A DNA stretch of 64,000 nt from Phycisphaera sp. (GTDB lineage: Bacteria > Planctomycetota > Phycisphaerae > Phycisphaerales > Phycisphaeraceae), in assembly GCA_016125215.1 (NCBI GenBank), contig WGMF01000034.1, positions 25,207 to 89,206 on the forward strand, in the 5' to 3' direction. Made by a program: the position numbers and the translations under genes. Shown one piece after another: positions 8,194-19,245 of the stretch (the stretch's first letter is position 1; every line of letters begins with the position of its first letter). Under the pieces are notes generated by a model, which did no database searches, was not told the origin of the DNA, and saw nothing but the letters and a program-made list of their open reading frames with translations.

Positions 8194-9120
8194 ATGAAAC
8201 CGCGGCTGATCCTGCTGCTGCTTGTTCTGATCCCGACCATCACGGGTTGTCAGAGTTTCTACATCCAACAGGCCATCGAGACCCCCAATCACGGTGAGCC
8301 CGAGATCGCGAACACACGACCCCTCGACATCGAGATGAAACTCTGGGGCGCGTCGCGGTTCCTTCGTGTGCCCGTCGGTCCGCCGAATGCATCGCTTGCC
8401 GCGTGGATCATCGATCCTCCCCGCAACCAAACCCCGCGCGGCACCGTCCTGGTCATCCACGGCTACGGCGACAGGCCTTTCTTCATGCTCGGCAAGGCGC
8501 ACGACCTGGCAGACCACGGCTACCGTGCGGTGCTCGTCGCCCTGCGCGGTTACTCGTATTCCACCGGCGACTACCGCACCTTCGGCGTCGTCGAACGCAA
8601 CGACCTGAGGCAACTCGTCGATGAACTGGACAATCAACACCTGCTCGTCGGGAAGCTCGGCGTGTGGGGCATGTCGTATGGCTCGTCGATGGCAATGGAA
8701 TTGGCAGGCGTCGATGACCGCGTCGAGGCGGTGGTCGCGGTGGCGGGCTTTGCGTCGATGCGCACGATCGTGCCCGAGTTCATCCGCACCTTTTCGGGGC
8801 CGGCCACGGCGGGGATGAGTGAAAACGATTTTCAGGACCTCATCGACAAAGCCGGCCAGACCGCGCAGTTCGACCCCGACCGGGCCAGCGCCCTTAACGC
8901 CCTTAAACACACGCACGCCGCGGTGCTGATCTGCCACGGCAAGGACGACCGCATTGTCCCGTTCCATCACGCCGAGCAATTGGTCGGCGTCGCAAACGAA
9001 CACAGCGAACTCTTTGCCCTCCCCGGTTACGGGCACTTGCTGATCTGGCTCGACCCCGACGGCCGCGTTCGGCAAAAGGGCCTGGCATGGCTGGACGATC
9101 ATCTGGCCGCCGACCGGTGA
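8194..9120 (+). CDS. Lipoprotein alpha/beta hydrolase
   Basis: 308 residues. The first 20 form a lipoprotein signal ending in TITGC, so the enzyme should be anchored by lipid. The hydrolase core has the oxyanion region VIHGYGDRPF, nucleophile elbow GMSYGS (Ser near residue 161), acid in HGKDDRIVPF and histidine in GYGHLL, a complete triad for a serine esterase or peptidase-like hydrolase. ATG 8194 was preferred to an upstream start since the signal peptide begins there. Ends about 60 bases before the kinase gene; substrate unknown. Confidence 0.8.
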   Translation: MKPRLILLLLVLIPTITGCQSFYIQQAIETPNHGEPEIANTRPLDIEMKLWGASRFLRVPVGPPNASLAAWIIDPPRNQTPRGTVLVIHGYGDRPFFMLGKAHDLADHGYRAVLVALRGYSYSTGDYRTFGVVERNDLRQLVDELDNQHLLVGKLGVWGMSYGSSMAMELAGVDDRVEAVVAVAGFASMRTIVPEFIRTFSGPATAGMSENDFQDLIDKAGQTAQFDPDRASALNALKHTHAAVLICHGKDDRIVPFHHAEQLVGVANEHSELFALPGYGHLLIWLDPDGRVRQKGLAWLDDHLAADR

Positions 9121-9181
9121 CAAGGCCGCGGCCCATCGCGTATCATGCTCTGGTCGAGTCCGCCGGGTTCAAGCGCCGCTT

Positions 9182-10360
9182 ATGGCTGAGCAATCTCCCA
9201 ACCCCACAGGCCTGCCCCACGTCCCCTCCGCGCCCGCTGCGCCCAGCGCGCCGCAGGCCCCGTCCCACCCATCCAGCTCCCAGCCCAGCCGAAAGCCCCA
9301 GCGGATGCACGAAGACCGTGACACCTTCGAGGCCGATGAACTGGCCATCGTGCTCTCCCATTACGACATCGGCGTCCTCGAAGCGATCCAGCCTTTCCCG
9401 CGCGGCTCACGCAAGGCCCCCAAGCTCATCATCCGCTCGGACCAGGGCATGTACCTGCTCAAACGCCGGGCACGCGGCAAGGACGACCCGTTCCGCGTCG
9501 CGTTCTGTCATGCGCTGCAGCTCTACCTTGCCGCCAAGCAATTCCCGTTGCCGCACCTGATCGGCACGAAGAAGACCAACAACTCGATGCTGCATTGGAA
9601 GGGCGCGATCTACGAGCTTTTCGAGTACATCAAGGGCACGAGCTACGACAACTCGCTCGAAGCCACCGCCGACGCGGGCAAGACACTGGCGCTCTTCCAC
9701 AAACTGCTCGTCGATTATCAGCCGGAGTACGAACCGCCGACGGGCTCGTACCACGCCGCTCGATTTGTTGCTCAAGCGATGGAGCAGGTCCCCGCCACGC
9801 TGGCCCGGTTCGACCCCAAGCGCACCGCCGAGCAGGCGCAGCGCGTGGAGCAGGTCGTGCAGTTCCTCCACACGAGTTACAACGAAGCGGCGATGCGCGT
9901 CAACGAGATCGGCCTGGCCGACTGGCCGATGCAGATCATCCACTCCGACTGGCACGCGGGGAACATGCTCTTCCGCGGGCCGCGCGTCGTGGCGGTGATC
10001 GATTACGACGCCGCCCGCATCCAGCAGCGCATCATCGACACCGCCAACGGGGCCTTGCAATTCTCCATCATCGGCGGGGGCGACGACCCGGCGACCTGGC
10101 CCGATTACATCGACGAATCGCGGTACAAACGCTTCCTGCGGGCTTACGACGCCGTGCCGAATTGCGTGCTCTCCCGGGCCGAGCTGCGCTGCGTGCCGTG
10201 GCTGATGATCGAGGCGTTTATTGCCGAGATCTGTATCCCGATCGCCGCGACGGGTTCGTTCGCACGCATGGAGGGCGTGGGCTTTTTGCTCATGGCCGAA
10301 CGCAAGGTGCGCTGGATCCAGGAACACGCCGAGGCCTTAGCGAACGTGCTGGAGAGTTGA
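9182..10360 (+). CDS. Aminoglycoside-phosphotransferase/homoserine-kinase-like kinase
   Basis: 392 residues of the APH superfamily. A proline/serine-rich start (residues 1-40) precedes the kinase lobe; the catalytic loop reads IHSDWHAGNMLF (about 252-263) and the metal-binding loop VAVIDYDAA, as in APH and CotS/HipA-like sugar or spore-coat kinases. The ATP lobe has LLKRRARG. Members phosphorylate small alcohols such as homoserine, choline, sugars or antibiotics; the sequence does not say which. It lies alone between a lipoprotein hydrolase and a lipoprotein. A start nearer residue 42 (MHEDRDTF) is possible because the front part looks non-conserved. Confidence 0.75.
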   Translation: MAEQSPNPTGLPHVPSAPAAPSAPQAPSHPSSSQPSRKPQRMHEDRDTFEADELAIVLSHYDIGVLEAIQPFPRGSRKAPKLIIRSDQGMYLLKRRARGKDDPFRVAFCHALQLYLAAKQFPLPHLIGTKKTNNSMLHWKGAIYELFEYIKGTSYDNSLEATADAGKTLALFHKLLVDYQPEYEPPTGSYHAARFVAQAMEQVPATLARFDPKRTAEQAQRVEQVVQFLHTSYNEAAMRVNEIGLADWPMQIIHSDWHAGNMLFRGPRVVAVIDYDAARIQQRIIDTANGALQFSIIGGGDDPATWPDYIDESRYKRFLRAYDAVPNCVLSRAELRCVPWLMIEAFIAEICIPIAATGSFARMEGVGFLLMAERKVRWIQEHAEALANVLES

Positions 10361-10369
10361 GCGGGGCGG

Positions 10370-10414
10370 ATTTAGCCGCAGATGAACGCAGATGAACGCA
10401 GATAAAACCCAGAT
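10370..10414. repeat. CAGATGAACG-type dispersed repeat
   Basis: TTAGCCGCAGATGAACGCAG followed by two further near-copies of the 10-base unit GATGAACGCA and a degenerate one. Related CAGAT-rich sequence occurs at 21591-21625, 21748-21790, 38110-38130 and 38268-38285. It overlaps the first possible start of the next gene. Confidence 0.55.
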
Positions 10415-11024
10415 GATGAAAGCCAGGCACCCATTCCGGCAGAGCGGGGTGATTATTCTGGTATTGCTGGTGGGTATGGCCCTGAGTGTTGTGGGTTGTG
10501 TGGGGCAGGGCAAGGCACCGGTGGATGTGAGTGTCGAGTCGCAGCGGTTTATTGAGGGGTACAGTCTGTTGCATGGCGTCTTGAGTGACGAGGCCGGCGT
10601 GGGGGGGCTGACATTGATTAAGAAATATGACCCTGCGACGGAGAAGTTGCTCAAAGACATCGCGGCCGCGGCGGGGGGGGCTAAAAAATATCTCGAAGTG
10701 AACCGTGACAAGCTCGGCGAGGTGGGCGTGCGTTTCGACAGGCCGGGCTTGCCCGAGGTGGAGGTCCGGTCGCGCGACTGGATCGCCGGCCGCTCACGCA
10801 ACGCCATCCTGTTCGGCGGTCAGAGCGAACTCCACGCCATCCTATCGCAGCGTGACGCCACGCAATACCTCGCCTCCCTCGCCGACACCTTGGCGGACCT
10901 CGAACCCGCCGGCCCTCACCGTGATTGGCTCGAGCAACAGGCCAAGGTGTTCCTGTCGTTCTACGACCGCGCACTGTCCCTGCTCGCGGCGCGGGCGGCG
11001 GGAGAAGGCCAATCCGGGGATTGA
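10413..11024 (+). CDS. Hypothetical lipoprotein
   Basis: 203 residues from ATG 10413; an earlier ATG (10392) lies inside a dispersed CAGATGAACG repeat and is less likely. The N-terminal helix ends in LSVVGC, a lipobox, so it should be a lipoprotein. The mature part is mainly helical (SQRFIEGYSLLHGVLSD, KKYDPATEKLLKDIAAAAGGAKKYLE, RDATQYLASLADTLADLE) with no recognised domain. Possibly an envelope scaffold protein; function unknown. Confidence 0.6.
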   Translation: MMKARHPFRQSGVIILVLLVGMALSVVGCVGQGKAPVDVSVESQRFIEGYSLLHGVLSDEAGVGGLTLIKKYDPATEKLLKDIAAAAGGAKKYLEVNRDKLGEVGVRFDRPGLPEVEVRSRDWIAGRSRNAILFGGQSELHAILSQRDATQYLASLADTLADLEPAGPHRDWLEQQAKVFLSFYDRALSLLAARAAGEGQSGD

Positions 11025-11460
11025 GTTCCCACGCATGGCGTGCATCCGTCTATTGAAAAACGGTTCATCCGTTAACCGTATTTGGCAGGCCCCGTGATCG
11101 AGCCATCGCTTTTGGCATGGGACTTCTTCCGTTCACGGCAGGGGCACAATATTTGGCCCGTAGATTGCACAGGGTGTTGGTGAGGATGCAGCCGCACAAT
11201 GTTTGTGCGACCGATAGCTGCGAGGTGAGATGGCCGCGGCCAAGAGGCAAGCCGAAGGGTCCATTAAGCCGATAGGGGGTTGGTTAAGGCCTGAATTTTC
11301 GGGCCCGCGTGGGGCGGAAGTTGATCCCGTGTGGATGGAACATAGAATCGAGTTGCACAGGGGACAGTTAAGCCCGCCACCTATGGCGCTACAATTTGAT
11401 CAGACGACAAGATGAGGCGACGAAACAGGTCTTTACCGTCCGAGAAATGAGAGGTCTACG
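11025..11460. other. Intergenic region upstream of clpC
   Basis: No supported gene. A weak promoter-like pair TTAAGC (11368) - 16 bases - TACAAT (11390) lies about 70 bases before clpC, and AGAGGT sits six bases before its ATG as a ribosome-binding site. No CIRCE element or CtsR-like operator was found. The segment GGCATGGGACTTCT near 11112 recurs as TGCATGGGACTTCT near 14197, upstream of the HDOD-GGDEF gene, cause unknown. Confidence 0.4.
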
Positions 11461-13980
<2,520 letters not shown>

Positions 13981-14020
13981 CCCCCGGAAGATTTTCACGG
14001 ACGTGTTGAGGTTTTTAATT

Positions 14021-14068
14021 CGCCTGCAAGGCCGCGGCCCATGGTCGTGCCCCGTGCAGGCGTTTTTT
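14021..14068 (+). terminator. Intrinsic terminator after clpC
   Basis: Stem CGCCTGCA / TGCAGGCG closing a 26-base loop that itself contains GGCCGCGGCC, followed by six T at 14063-14068. Confidence 0.8.
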
Positions 14069-14252
14069 CAATGCGCATGCACCGGATTATCGGTACAGGC
14101 CGACCTCTCACGCGGGCGTCATTAAGTCCATCCGGCTGAGCGCCGATAGCTGTCCTAGATGAAGCTGCATCCACGGCTTGATGCATCTCGTTGCTGTGCA
14201 TGGGACTTCTCCGCGGCCGATCGGCTGGGTCACTTGAATTTGTGGGTGGGTG

Positions 14253-15740
14253 ATGAATAAAGCCATTCTCGACCGTGTGCTCCAGTCCCCCAGGCTCCCC
14301 AGCCTCCCGACGATTGCCATCGAGGTGATCGAACTCGTCCAGCAAAAAGACGTCAACATCAAGCAGATCGCCCACACGATCAGCCACGACCCGGCCCTGT
14401 CTTCAAAAATCCTCAAGACCGTCAACAGCAGCTTCTACGGACAGGCGCACTCGATCTCGACGATCAGCCACGCCCTGGTCATCCTCGGGCTCAACAGCGT
14501 CAAGACGCTCGCGCTGGGATTCAGCCTCGTGGGCAACCTCAAGGAGACCGGCGGCGACGGGCTCGACCACGTCGCGTTCTGGAAGCGCAGCCTCTTCACC
14601 GCCACGGCCGCGCGCACGCTTGCACAGAACTTCGGCCTGCCCCAGCAGGAAGAGGTCTTCCTCGGCGGCCTGCTCCAGGACCTGGGGTTGCTCGCTTTGA
14701 GTCAGACCCTCAACCGGGAATACTGGCCGATCATCTCCTCGGTGGGTGAAGACCACCGCTCGCTGCTGGCGATGGAGCGTGAAGCGCTCGACACCGACCA
14801 CGCGGAGGTCGGCGGCAAACTCGCGGAACACTGGAACCTCCCGCCCCTGCTCGTGGCCCCCGTGCGCTGGCACGAGACCCCCGACGAGGGCCCCGAAGAC
14901 CTTCAGCCCCTGGTCCGCTGCGTCGCGCTGGGCAACCGAGTCGCGGATGTCTTCATGGACATCAACGCCGGTGAATCGCTCAACGAATACTACACGCTCG
15001 CCAAAGAGTGGTTCGGGATTGACAAGGACAAAGCCGAGCCCCTGCTCTCGACGATCCACAAGAGCACGGTCGAGATGCGAAAGCTCTTCGACCTGCCGAC
15101 CGGCCCGCTCGAAAACCCCGACGAGATCCTCGCCCGTGCCAACGAGGCCCTGCTCAACCTCTCGCTCCAGACCGCGCAGCAGACCACCCAACTCGAACAG
15201 CAGAACAAGCAGCTCACCGCGCAGGCGTTGACCGACTCGCTCACCGGCACCGCCAACCGCCGGCACTTCAACGAGTTCGTCAGCGAACAGTTCGACGCCG
15301 CCCCGCAAGTCGGCCCGCTCTCGATCCTCTTCCTCGACACGGACCACTTCAAGAAATTCAACGACACGTACGGCCACCAGGTCGGCGACCGTGTGCTGGT
15401 CGAGCTGGGCACACTGCTGCTCAACACCATGCCCGAGGGTTCGCTCGTGGCGCGATATGGCGGCGAGGAGTTCGCCGTCGTGCTGCCCAAGACCGACCGC
15501 ATCACCGCGGCACGCATGGCGGAAAAACTCCGTCAGGACATCCAGGCCGCCACCGTCGAATCCGATGAGGGCCAGACCCTGCACATCACCGCCAGTATCG
15601 GCGTCTCGACGTACGAGGGCAGTTTCTACCCCAAGGTGGATCATCTGATCAAGGCCGCGGATCAGGCGGTGTACGCCGCCAAGAAGGCCGGCCGCAACTG
15701 CGTCCGCATCTTCACGCCCCGGCCCAAAGCCGTCGCCTGA
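14253..15740 (+). CDS. HDOD domain-GGDEF diguanylate cyclase
   Basis: 495 residues, cytoplasmic. Residues about 10-210 are an HDOD domain (LPSLPTIAIEVIELVQQKD, SSKILKTVNSSFYG, HALVILGLNSVKTLAL), a signalling module related to HD phosphohydrolases. A short coiled coil (LQTAQQTTQLEQQNKQL, about 310-328) leads to a GGDEF domain with DSLTGTANRR and an intact active site RYGGEEF (about 405). No RxxD inhibitory site precedes the motif, so product feedback may be absent. It should make cyclic di-GMP in response to an HDOD-sensed state. ATG 14253 is used although GTG 14250 is adjacent. The upstream 180 bases hold no recognised riboswitch. Confidence 0.9.
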   Translation: MNKAILDRVLQSPRLPSLPTIAIEVIELVQQKDVNIKQIAHTISHDPALSSKILKTVNSSFYGQAHSISTISHALVILGLNSVKTLALGFSLVGNLKETGGDGLDHVAFWKRSLFTATAARTLAQNFGLPQQEEVFLGGLLQDLGLLALSQTLNREYWPIISSVGEDHRSLLAMEREALDTDHAEVGGKLAEHWNLPPLLVAPVRWHETPDEGPEDLQPLVRCVALGNRVADVFMDINAGESLNEYYTLAKEWFGIDKDKAEPLLSTIHKSTVEMRKLFDLPTGPLENPDEILARANEALLNLSLQTAQQTTQLEQQNKQLTAQALTDSLTGTANRRHFNEFVSEQFDAAPQVGPLSILFLDTDHFKKFNDTYGHQVGDRVLVELGTLLLNTMPEGSLVARYGGEEFAVVLPKTDRITAARMAEKLRQDIQAATVESDEGQTLHITASIGVSTYEGSFYPKVDHLIKAADQAVYAAKKAGRNCVRIFTPRPKAVA

Positions 15741-15826
15741 CCCCTGCCGACGGAAGTGATCCCGAGCCATCATCGAACGCCCACGGTGGCATGCATAGCC
15801 GCGCCGTCTGCTCGGTTTAGATTATT

Positions 15827-16750
15827 TTATGGTTCGCTCAGCAAGCTATCGGGCTGGAACGAGTTCTCATACTGTCCATTGGTCAGGGAAAATCCCTGCA
15901 TACCCAATACACCGTAAACCGGGTCCCAGATCGGCTCACCGCCGTGGAGAGTGACGCTACCGTCGTCGATCAAGTAGTTCGCGCTGGCGTAGGTCCCGCC
16001 CACCCAGGCGAGTTGAGCGTTATCGCTGGACACGCCCTGCCATGTCGTGGCTCCGGGCTTGAAGTGGTTTGCCGTCAATCGCCTGTTACCCGGCGAGGTG
16101 GGTAAGAAAGCAGGGTTTAAGATCTGACGGGTCATGTCGTGGGCGACGATGCGGCTGAGGCGGTATTTTTTGGGTTCCCAGCTCCTGGCAAAGATGTCGA
16201 GCAGGTAGTTGTCGCCAAGTCGCATCATCATGTTCTTCCTGAAATACCCTGGATCAATGACGATGGCACCCCGGCCATTGCAGTCGGGCCAGTAAGAGTA
16301 ATTGGATAACACGTTGTTATAGCCGGCAGGCGTAAGAGGACACGTGAACACATCCTTGACCGGACGGGAGAATACCGACTGCAGCAGCGGCTCAATACTG
16401 GGGTTGGCGTGATACACCATGCCGTAGCTGTTGTTTCTTCCGATTTGGTTATAAAGATTTCCACCGTTTGCGTAGTAAGTCAGATCACCCAGCGAGGGAT
16501 AGCATTGCTTGTTTTCGATGGCGTAAATGTTGGTCCCCATACCGATCTGTCGCAGGTTGCTGGCACATACCACCACCCGTGCCGCGTAACGCGCATCGGC
16601 CAACACCGGCAATAACAACGCGATGAGCAGCACGACGATCGTGATCACCACCAGCAATTCGACAAGCGTAAATCCTCTGGATTTTCTCTTGCTCATCGCA
16701 AGCAGTTCCACAAGGGTGAAGGCCCTCGATGTGGCTTTATTCATGGACAT
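15827..16750 (-). CDS. Prepilin-type leader protein (DUF1559/type II pseudopilin-like) with a doubled leader
   Basis: 307 residues. The N-terminus carries two successive prepilin signatures: [10 protein letters not shown] (residues 9-18) and, after [33 protein letters not shown]. Only the second continues into the full hydrophobic helix. AGGAG nine bases before the first ATG (16750) favours the long form; the second ATG is at 16696. The mature part has the usual planctomycete pattern: four cysteines, [23 protein letters not shown], and a C-terminal glycine-rich fold. Such proteins are cleaved by prepilin peptidase and act in secretion or surface structures. It lies 118 bases after the PEP-CTERM gene on the same strand. 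Confidence 0.8.
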   Translation of the reverse strand: MSMNKATSRAFTLVELLAMSKRKSRGFTLVELLVVITIVVLLIALLLPVLADARYAARVVVCASNLRQIGMGTNIYAIENKQCYPSLGDLTYYANGGNLYNQIGRNNSYGMVYHANPSIEPLLQSVFSRPVKDVFTCPLTPAGYNNVLSNYSYWPDCNGRGAIVIDPGYFRKNMMMRLGDNYLLDIFARSWEPKKYRLSRIVAHDMTRQILNPAFLPTSPGNRRLTANHFKPGATTWQGVSSDNAQLAWVGGTYASANYLIDDGSVTLHGGEPIWDPVYGVLGMQGFSLTNGQYENSFQPDSLLSEP

Positions 16751-16805
16751 GGCGGCGACTCCTGTCCTCTTGCCCCAGCGGTTGATCTGCCGACTCGAAA
16801 CTCAA

Positions 16806-16840
16806 AACGGCTGCACGGTACTCTCGCCCGTACAGCCGTT
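16806..16840 (-). terminator. Hairpin terminator after the PEP-CTERM gene
   Basis: Read on the minus strand: AACGGCTGTACGG, nine-base loop, CCGTGCAGCCGTT, then TTTTGAG. The stem is 13 bp with one mismatch; the T-run is short, so it may be partial and allow some reading into the pseudopilin-like gene. Confidence 0.55.
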
Positions 16841-16868
16841 GGAGGAGGATCGGTGTGGGTCGGGTCAC

Positions 16869-17636
16869 TCACGCACGCTGACGGCTACGCCCAGCGATCA
16901 GCAAAGTACCCAGGCCAAGCAGTGCCAGCGACGCGGGTTCGGGGATGGCTTCGTAGAACTCGATCTGAGAGAGACTGGCATTCATACCGCCAAGCGCGGT
17001 GTTTGCCCCGAGATTGATGCCTTCCGAAGCAAAGGTGGTATCCACTTCGAAACGTACATAACGAATGTCGGAATTCGGTAAGGATGAGCCTACGACGGTT
17101 TCAAGGTCGAAGCCCGTGTATGTAACCAAGCCCGGGGCATTGGGGAAGATGGCATTCGCTGCCCAGAGCGTCCAGTTCGCGGCACCAGCGCCTTCCGGGT
17201 CTCCGGGTGACGTTACGTTCGAGACATAAATATCAACCTGGCGGATGCCGGCTGCATACCGGGAACTATCGTTGTAGTTCCACACTCGGATTACATCCAG
17301 TTTGTAGGACGCACCCAGGTCCCACTGGATCCACTCTTCAGCTACAGTTGCGGCAGTGGTGCCCGTCCCTCTCCATGCCGCCTGGGTGCCGGTGGTCTCA
17401 GTGCCATCAGTCGGGTCATCAAGCACACCAGGGTTAAAATCAACCGCCCCCCCGTTATTGTTGGTTGTCAGTGTCAACTTGGCCGCATTGTTGGCATTGA
17501 TTTCCGAAGAAGCCGTGGCGACGATATTCGAGGTGCTCCCGGTCGGATAGGTATTGATCAGGCCCGCGTGGGCAAGACCGGTCATACCTAGCGTCAGTCC
17601 CGCCGCGAGTAGGGTTTTCATTCGAGTCGCTTTCAT
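16869..17636 (-). CDS. PEP-CTERM surface protein with a discoidin-like domain
   Basis: 255 residues from ATG 17636, which follows GGAGG with good spacing. A signal peptide (KTLLAAGLTLGMTGLAHA) is followed by a beta-rich domain resembling F5/8-type (discoidin) carbohydrate-binding folds: NIVATASSEINANN, WIQWDLGASYKLDVIRVWNY, RQVDIYVSNVTSPGDPEG, YVRFEVDT. The end is a PEP-CTERM sorting signal: PEPASLALLGLGTLLIAGRSRQRA has Pro-Glu-Pro, a helix and basic residues. It should be exported, trimmed by an exosortase/archaeosortase-type system and displayed or released. A sigma-70-like promoter and two 28-bp direct repeats lie upstream. The adjacent XylR-type regulator and sulfatase suggest a role in glycan binding. 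Confidence 0.85.
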   Translation of the reverse strand: MKATRMKTLLAAGLTLGMTGLAHAGLINTYPTGSTSNIVATASSEINANNAAKLTLTTNNNGGAVDFNPGVLDDPTDGTETTGTQAAWRGTGTTAATVAEEWIQWDLGASYKLDVIRVWNYNDSSRYAAGIRQVDIYVSNVTSPGDPEGAGAANWTLWAANAIFPNAPGLVTYTGFDLETVVGSSLPNSDIRYVRFEVDTTFASEGINLGANTALGGMNASLSQIEFYEAIPEPASLALLGLGTLLIAGRSRQRA

Positions 17637-17697
17637 GGGAAACCTCCATAAGGGTTTTAAAGGACGATGGACGCACAGAACAGTCTGACTACGAAGC

Positions 17698-17725
17698 ATT
17701 ATGCCCTCACATTGAATTACGTCAA
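17698..17725 (-). promoter_or_regulatory. Sigma-70-like promoter of the PEP-CTERM gene
   Basis: On the minus strand TTGACG (17725-17720), 16-base spacer, CATAAT (17703-17698). A start near 17690 gives a leader of about 55 bases ending in GGAGG. Confidence 0.6.
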
Positions 17726-17732
17726 GAGACAG

Positions 17733-17883
17733 TTTGCGTAAAAATTACTAACATATAGCGTCAACGCGGGAGCACTTTCTGACACAGGCCATGGATGGCG
17801 ACAGTCATGAACGTGGTATATTTTGAACCCAGAAATCGGCACCGTCAAGGGTTTATTTGCGTAAAAAATACTTGCAATATGCG
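17733..17883. promoter_or_regulatory. Two 28-bp direct repeats, candidate operators for the XylR-type regulator
   Basis: 17733-17760 and 17856-17883 agree at 21 of 28 positions and share TTTGCGTAAAAA, TACT, CA and GCG in the same order; starts are 123 bases apart. The first lies directly upstream of the -35 box of the PEP-CTERM gene. AraC-type activators commonly bind direct repeats beside a -35 box, and the regulator gene ends 57 bases away. Confidence 0.5.
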
Positions 17884-17939
17884 GCAAAATGGGTGTGGTT
17901 CCCACGAGGTGTCCCGATCGCAATCCGATTGCATTCAGC

Positions 17940-19145
17940 TTATGACAGGCTTCTGGTGCGTTGTTTACGGTATTTTGCGGGGGTCGTACCGAAGGTCTCG
18001 CGGAAGACCCGGAAGAACTGGTGGTCGGAGTGAAAACTCAGGGCCTCGGCGATCTGGGCGATCTTCAAGTCGGTCTCGGCCAGCATCTTGCAGGCTTCTT
18101 CCATGCGTCGCCTGCGGTACTCTTCCGCAATGCCTCGACCGAGGTCCCGCTTGAAGGCCCGTTCGAGCTTTCGACGTGAGACCAACATCTTCTCGACGAT
18201 CTGGTCCACAGAAAGATTGTCCGCCACATGGTCCCACATGTATCGCAGGGCCTTGACCACGTCGGGGTCCGTCGCCGCGAGCACGTCGGTGCTTCGACGG
18301 GTGACCACACCCTTGGGCGGGATCATCAGGGTCGTCTTGTCCAGCGTCTGGCCGGCGATCAGTCGGCTAAGCAGGTTGATAGCCGCATCGACCAGTGCGA
18401 TCTCACCGACATCGATGGAGGAGATCGGCACGACCGCGCCCTCGCAAGTGAACACTTGATTCCTCACCCCCAGGATCGCGATGTCCTCGGGCACGCTCAA
18501 GCCCACCTCGATGGCCCATTCACAATACCGGTGCGCCGCGTGGTCGTTGGTTGCCAACATGCCCAGGGGCCTGGGGACCGTCTGCAGCCACCGTTGGAAA
18601 AGCGATTTTTGCACGTCCATCGAGCCGGGGCCGGATTGTCGGCGGTGTTGATCTGTGGGGTCGTTCATTAAAAGCAGGTGGCACTCAGTGCCCACCTGCG
18701 CGGCACGCTCATTCATCCCCTCGTAGAGTGGGCGAAAGTCGCGCCAGGGGTCGCGGCCCATAAACCCCAGGTGCTTAAAGCCTCGCTGGGCGAAGTGGTC
18801 AGCCGCCAGTTGTCCCAATGCAAACCAATCATGGACCACGGCCGGCATCCGGGGGTCGTCGGGGTGCGGGAAGTTGCCCAGCCGAACCATGGGCACGTTT
18901 TGTTCAAGCAGGCGCTGGGCGATGGGTTCTGTGGCAAGGCAGTTCAACAGTGCGCCATCCAGCCTTACCGAGTCCGGCAGCTTTTGAGCGTAGGCATTGA
19001 GGTCCACCAGGCGCCAACGCAACTCCGCGAAGCGGTTCAAGATGTAATGCGCCAGGCTGACGTCCGGCCTGACCACCACACCGATCACCGCGGTGTATTG
19101 CTCGCGCGGGTTCGTGCGACCCGTGTACATCAGTTCGCTGGGCAT
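17940..19145 (-). CDS. XylR-type transcription regulator (LacI-like sensor plus AraC HTH)
   Basis: 401 residues. Residues about 18-270 form a periplasmic-binding-protein-like sugar sensor (VIGVVVRPDVSLAHYILNRF, HLGFMGRD, LGMLATNDHAAHRYCEWA, IAILGVRNQ), and residues about 290-398 an AraC-type double helix-turn-helix (SVDQIVEKMLVSRRKLERAF, IAQIAEALSFHSDHQFFRVF, FGTTPAKYR). This arrangement is that of XylR in enteric bacteria and of many planctomycete glycan regulators. It is convergent in location with no gene downstream but sits between the PEP-CTERM gene and a divergent sulfatase, which are the likely targets. The ligand is probably a sugar released from sulfated polysaccharide; this is inference. 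Confidence 0.88.
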   Translation of the reverse strand: MPSELMYTGRTNPREQYTAVIGVVVRPDVSLAHYILNRFAELRWRLVDLNAYAQKLPDSVRLDGALLNCLATEPIAQRLLEQNVPMVRLGNFPHPDDPRMPAVVHDWFALGQLAADHFAQRGFKHLGFMGRDPWRDFRPLYEGMNERAAQVGTECHLLLMNDPTDQHRRQSGPGSMDVQKSLFQRWLQTVPRPLGMLATNDHAAHRYCEWAIEVGLSVPEDIAILGVRNQVFTCEGAVVPISSIDVGEIALVDAAINLLSRLIAGQTLDKTTLMIPPKGVVTRRSTDVLAATDPDVVKALRYMWDHVADNLSVDQIVEKMLVSRRKLERAFKRDLGRGIAEEYRRRRMEEACKMLAETDLKIAQIAEALSFHSDHQFFRVFRETFGTTPAKYRKQRTRSLS

Positions 19146-19245
19146 GGTCAGAGCGTAACCCTCTCACGGTGATGCGACAAATGATTCCCACACGGCTACC
19201 CCCGGTCCACGGTGATACCCGGTCGATCGTTCGTTAAACTGTCAC

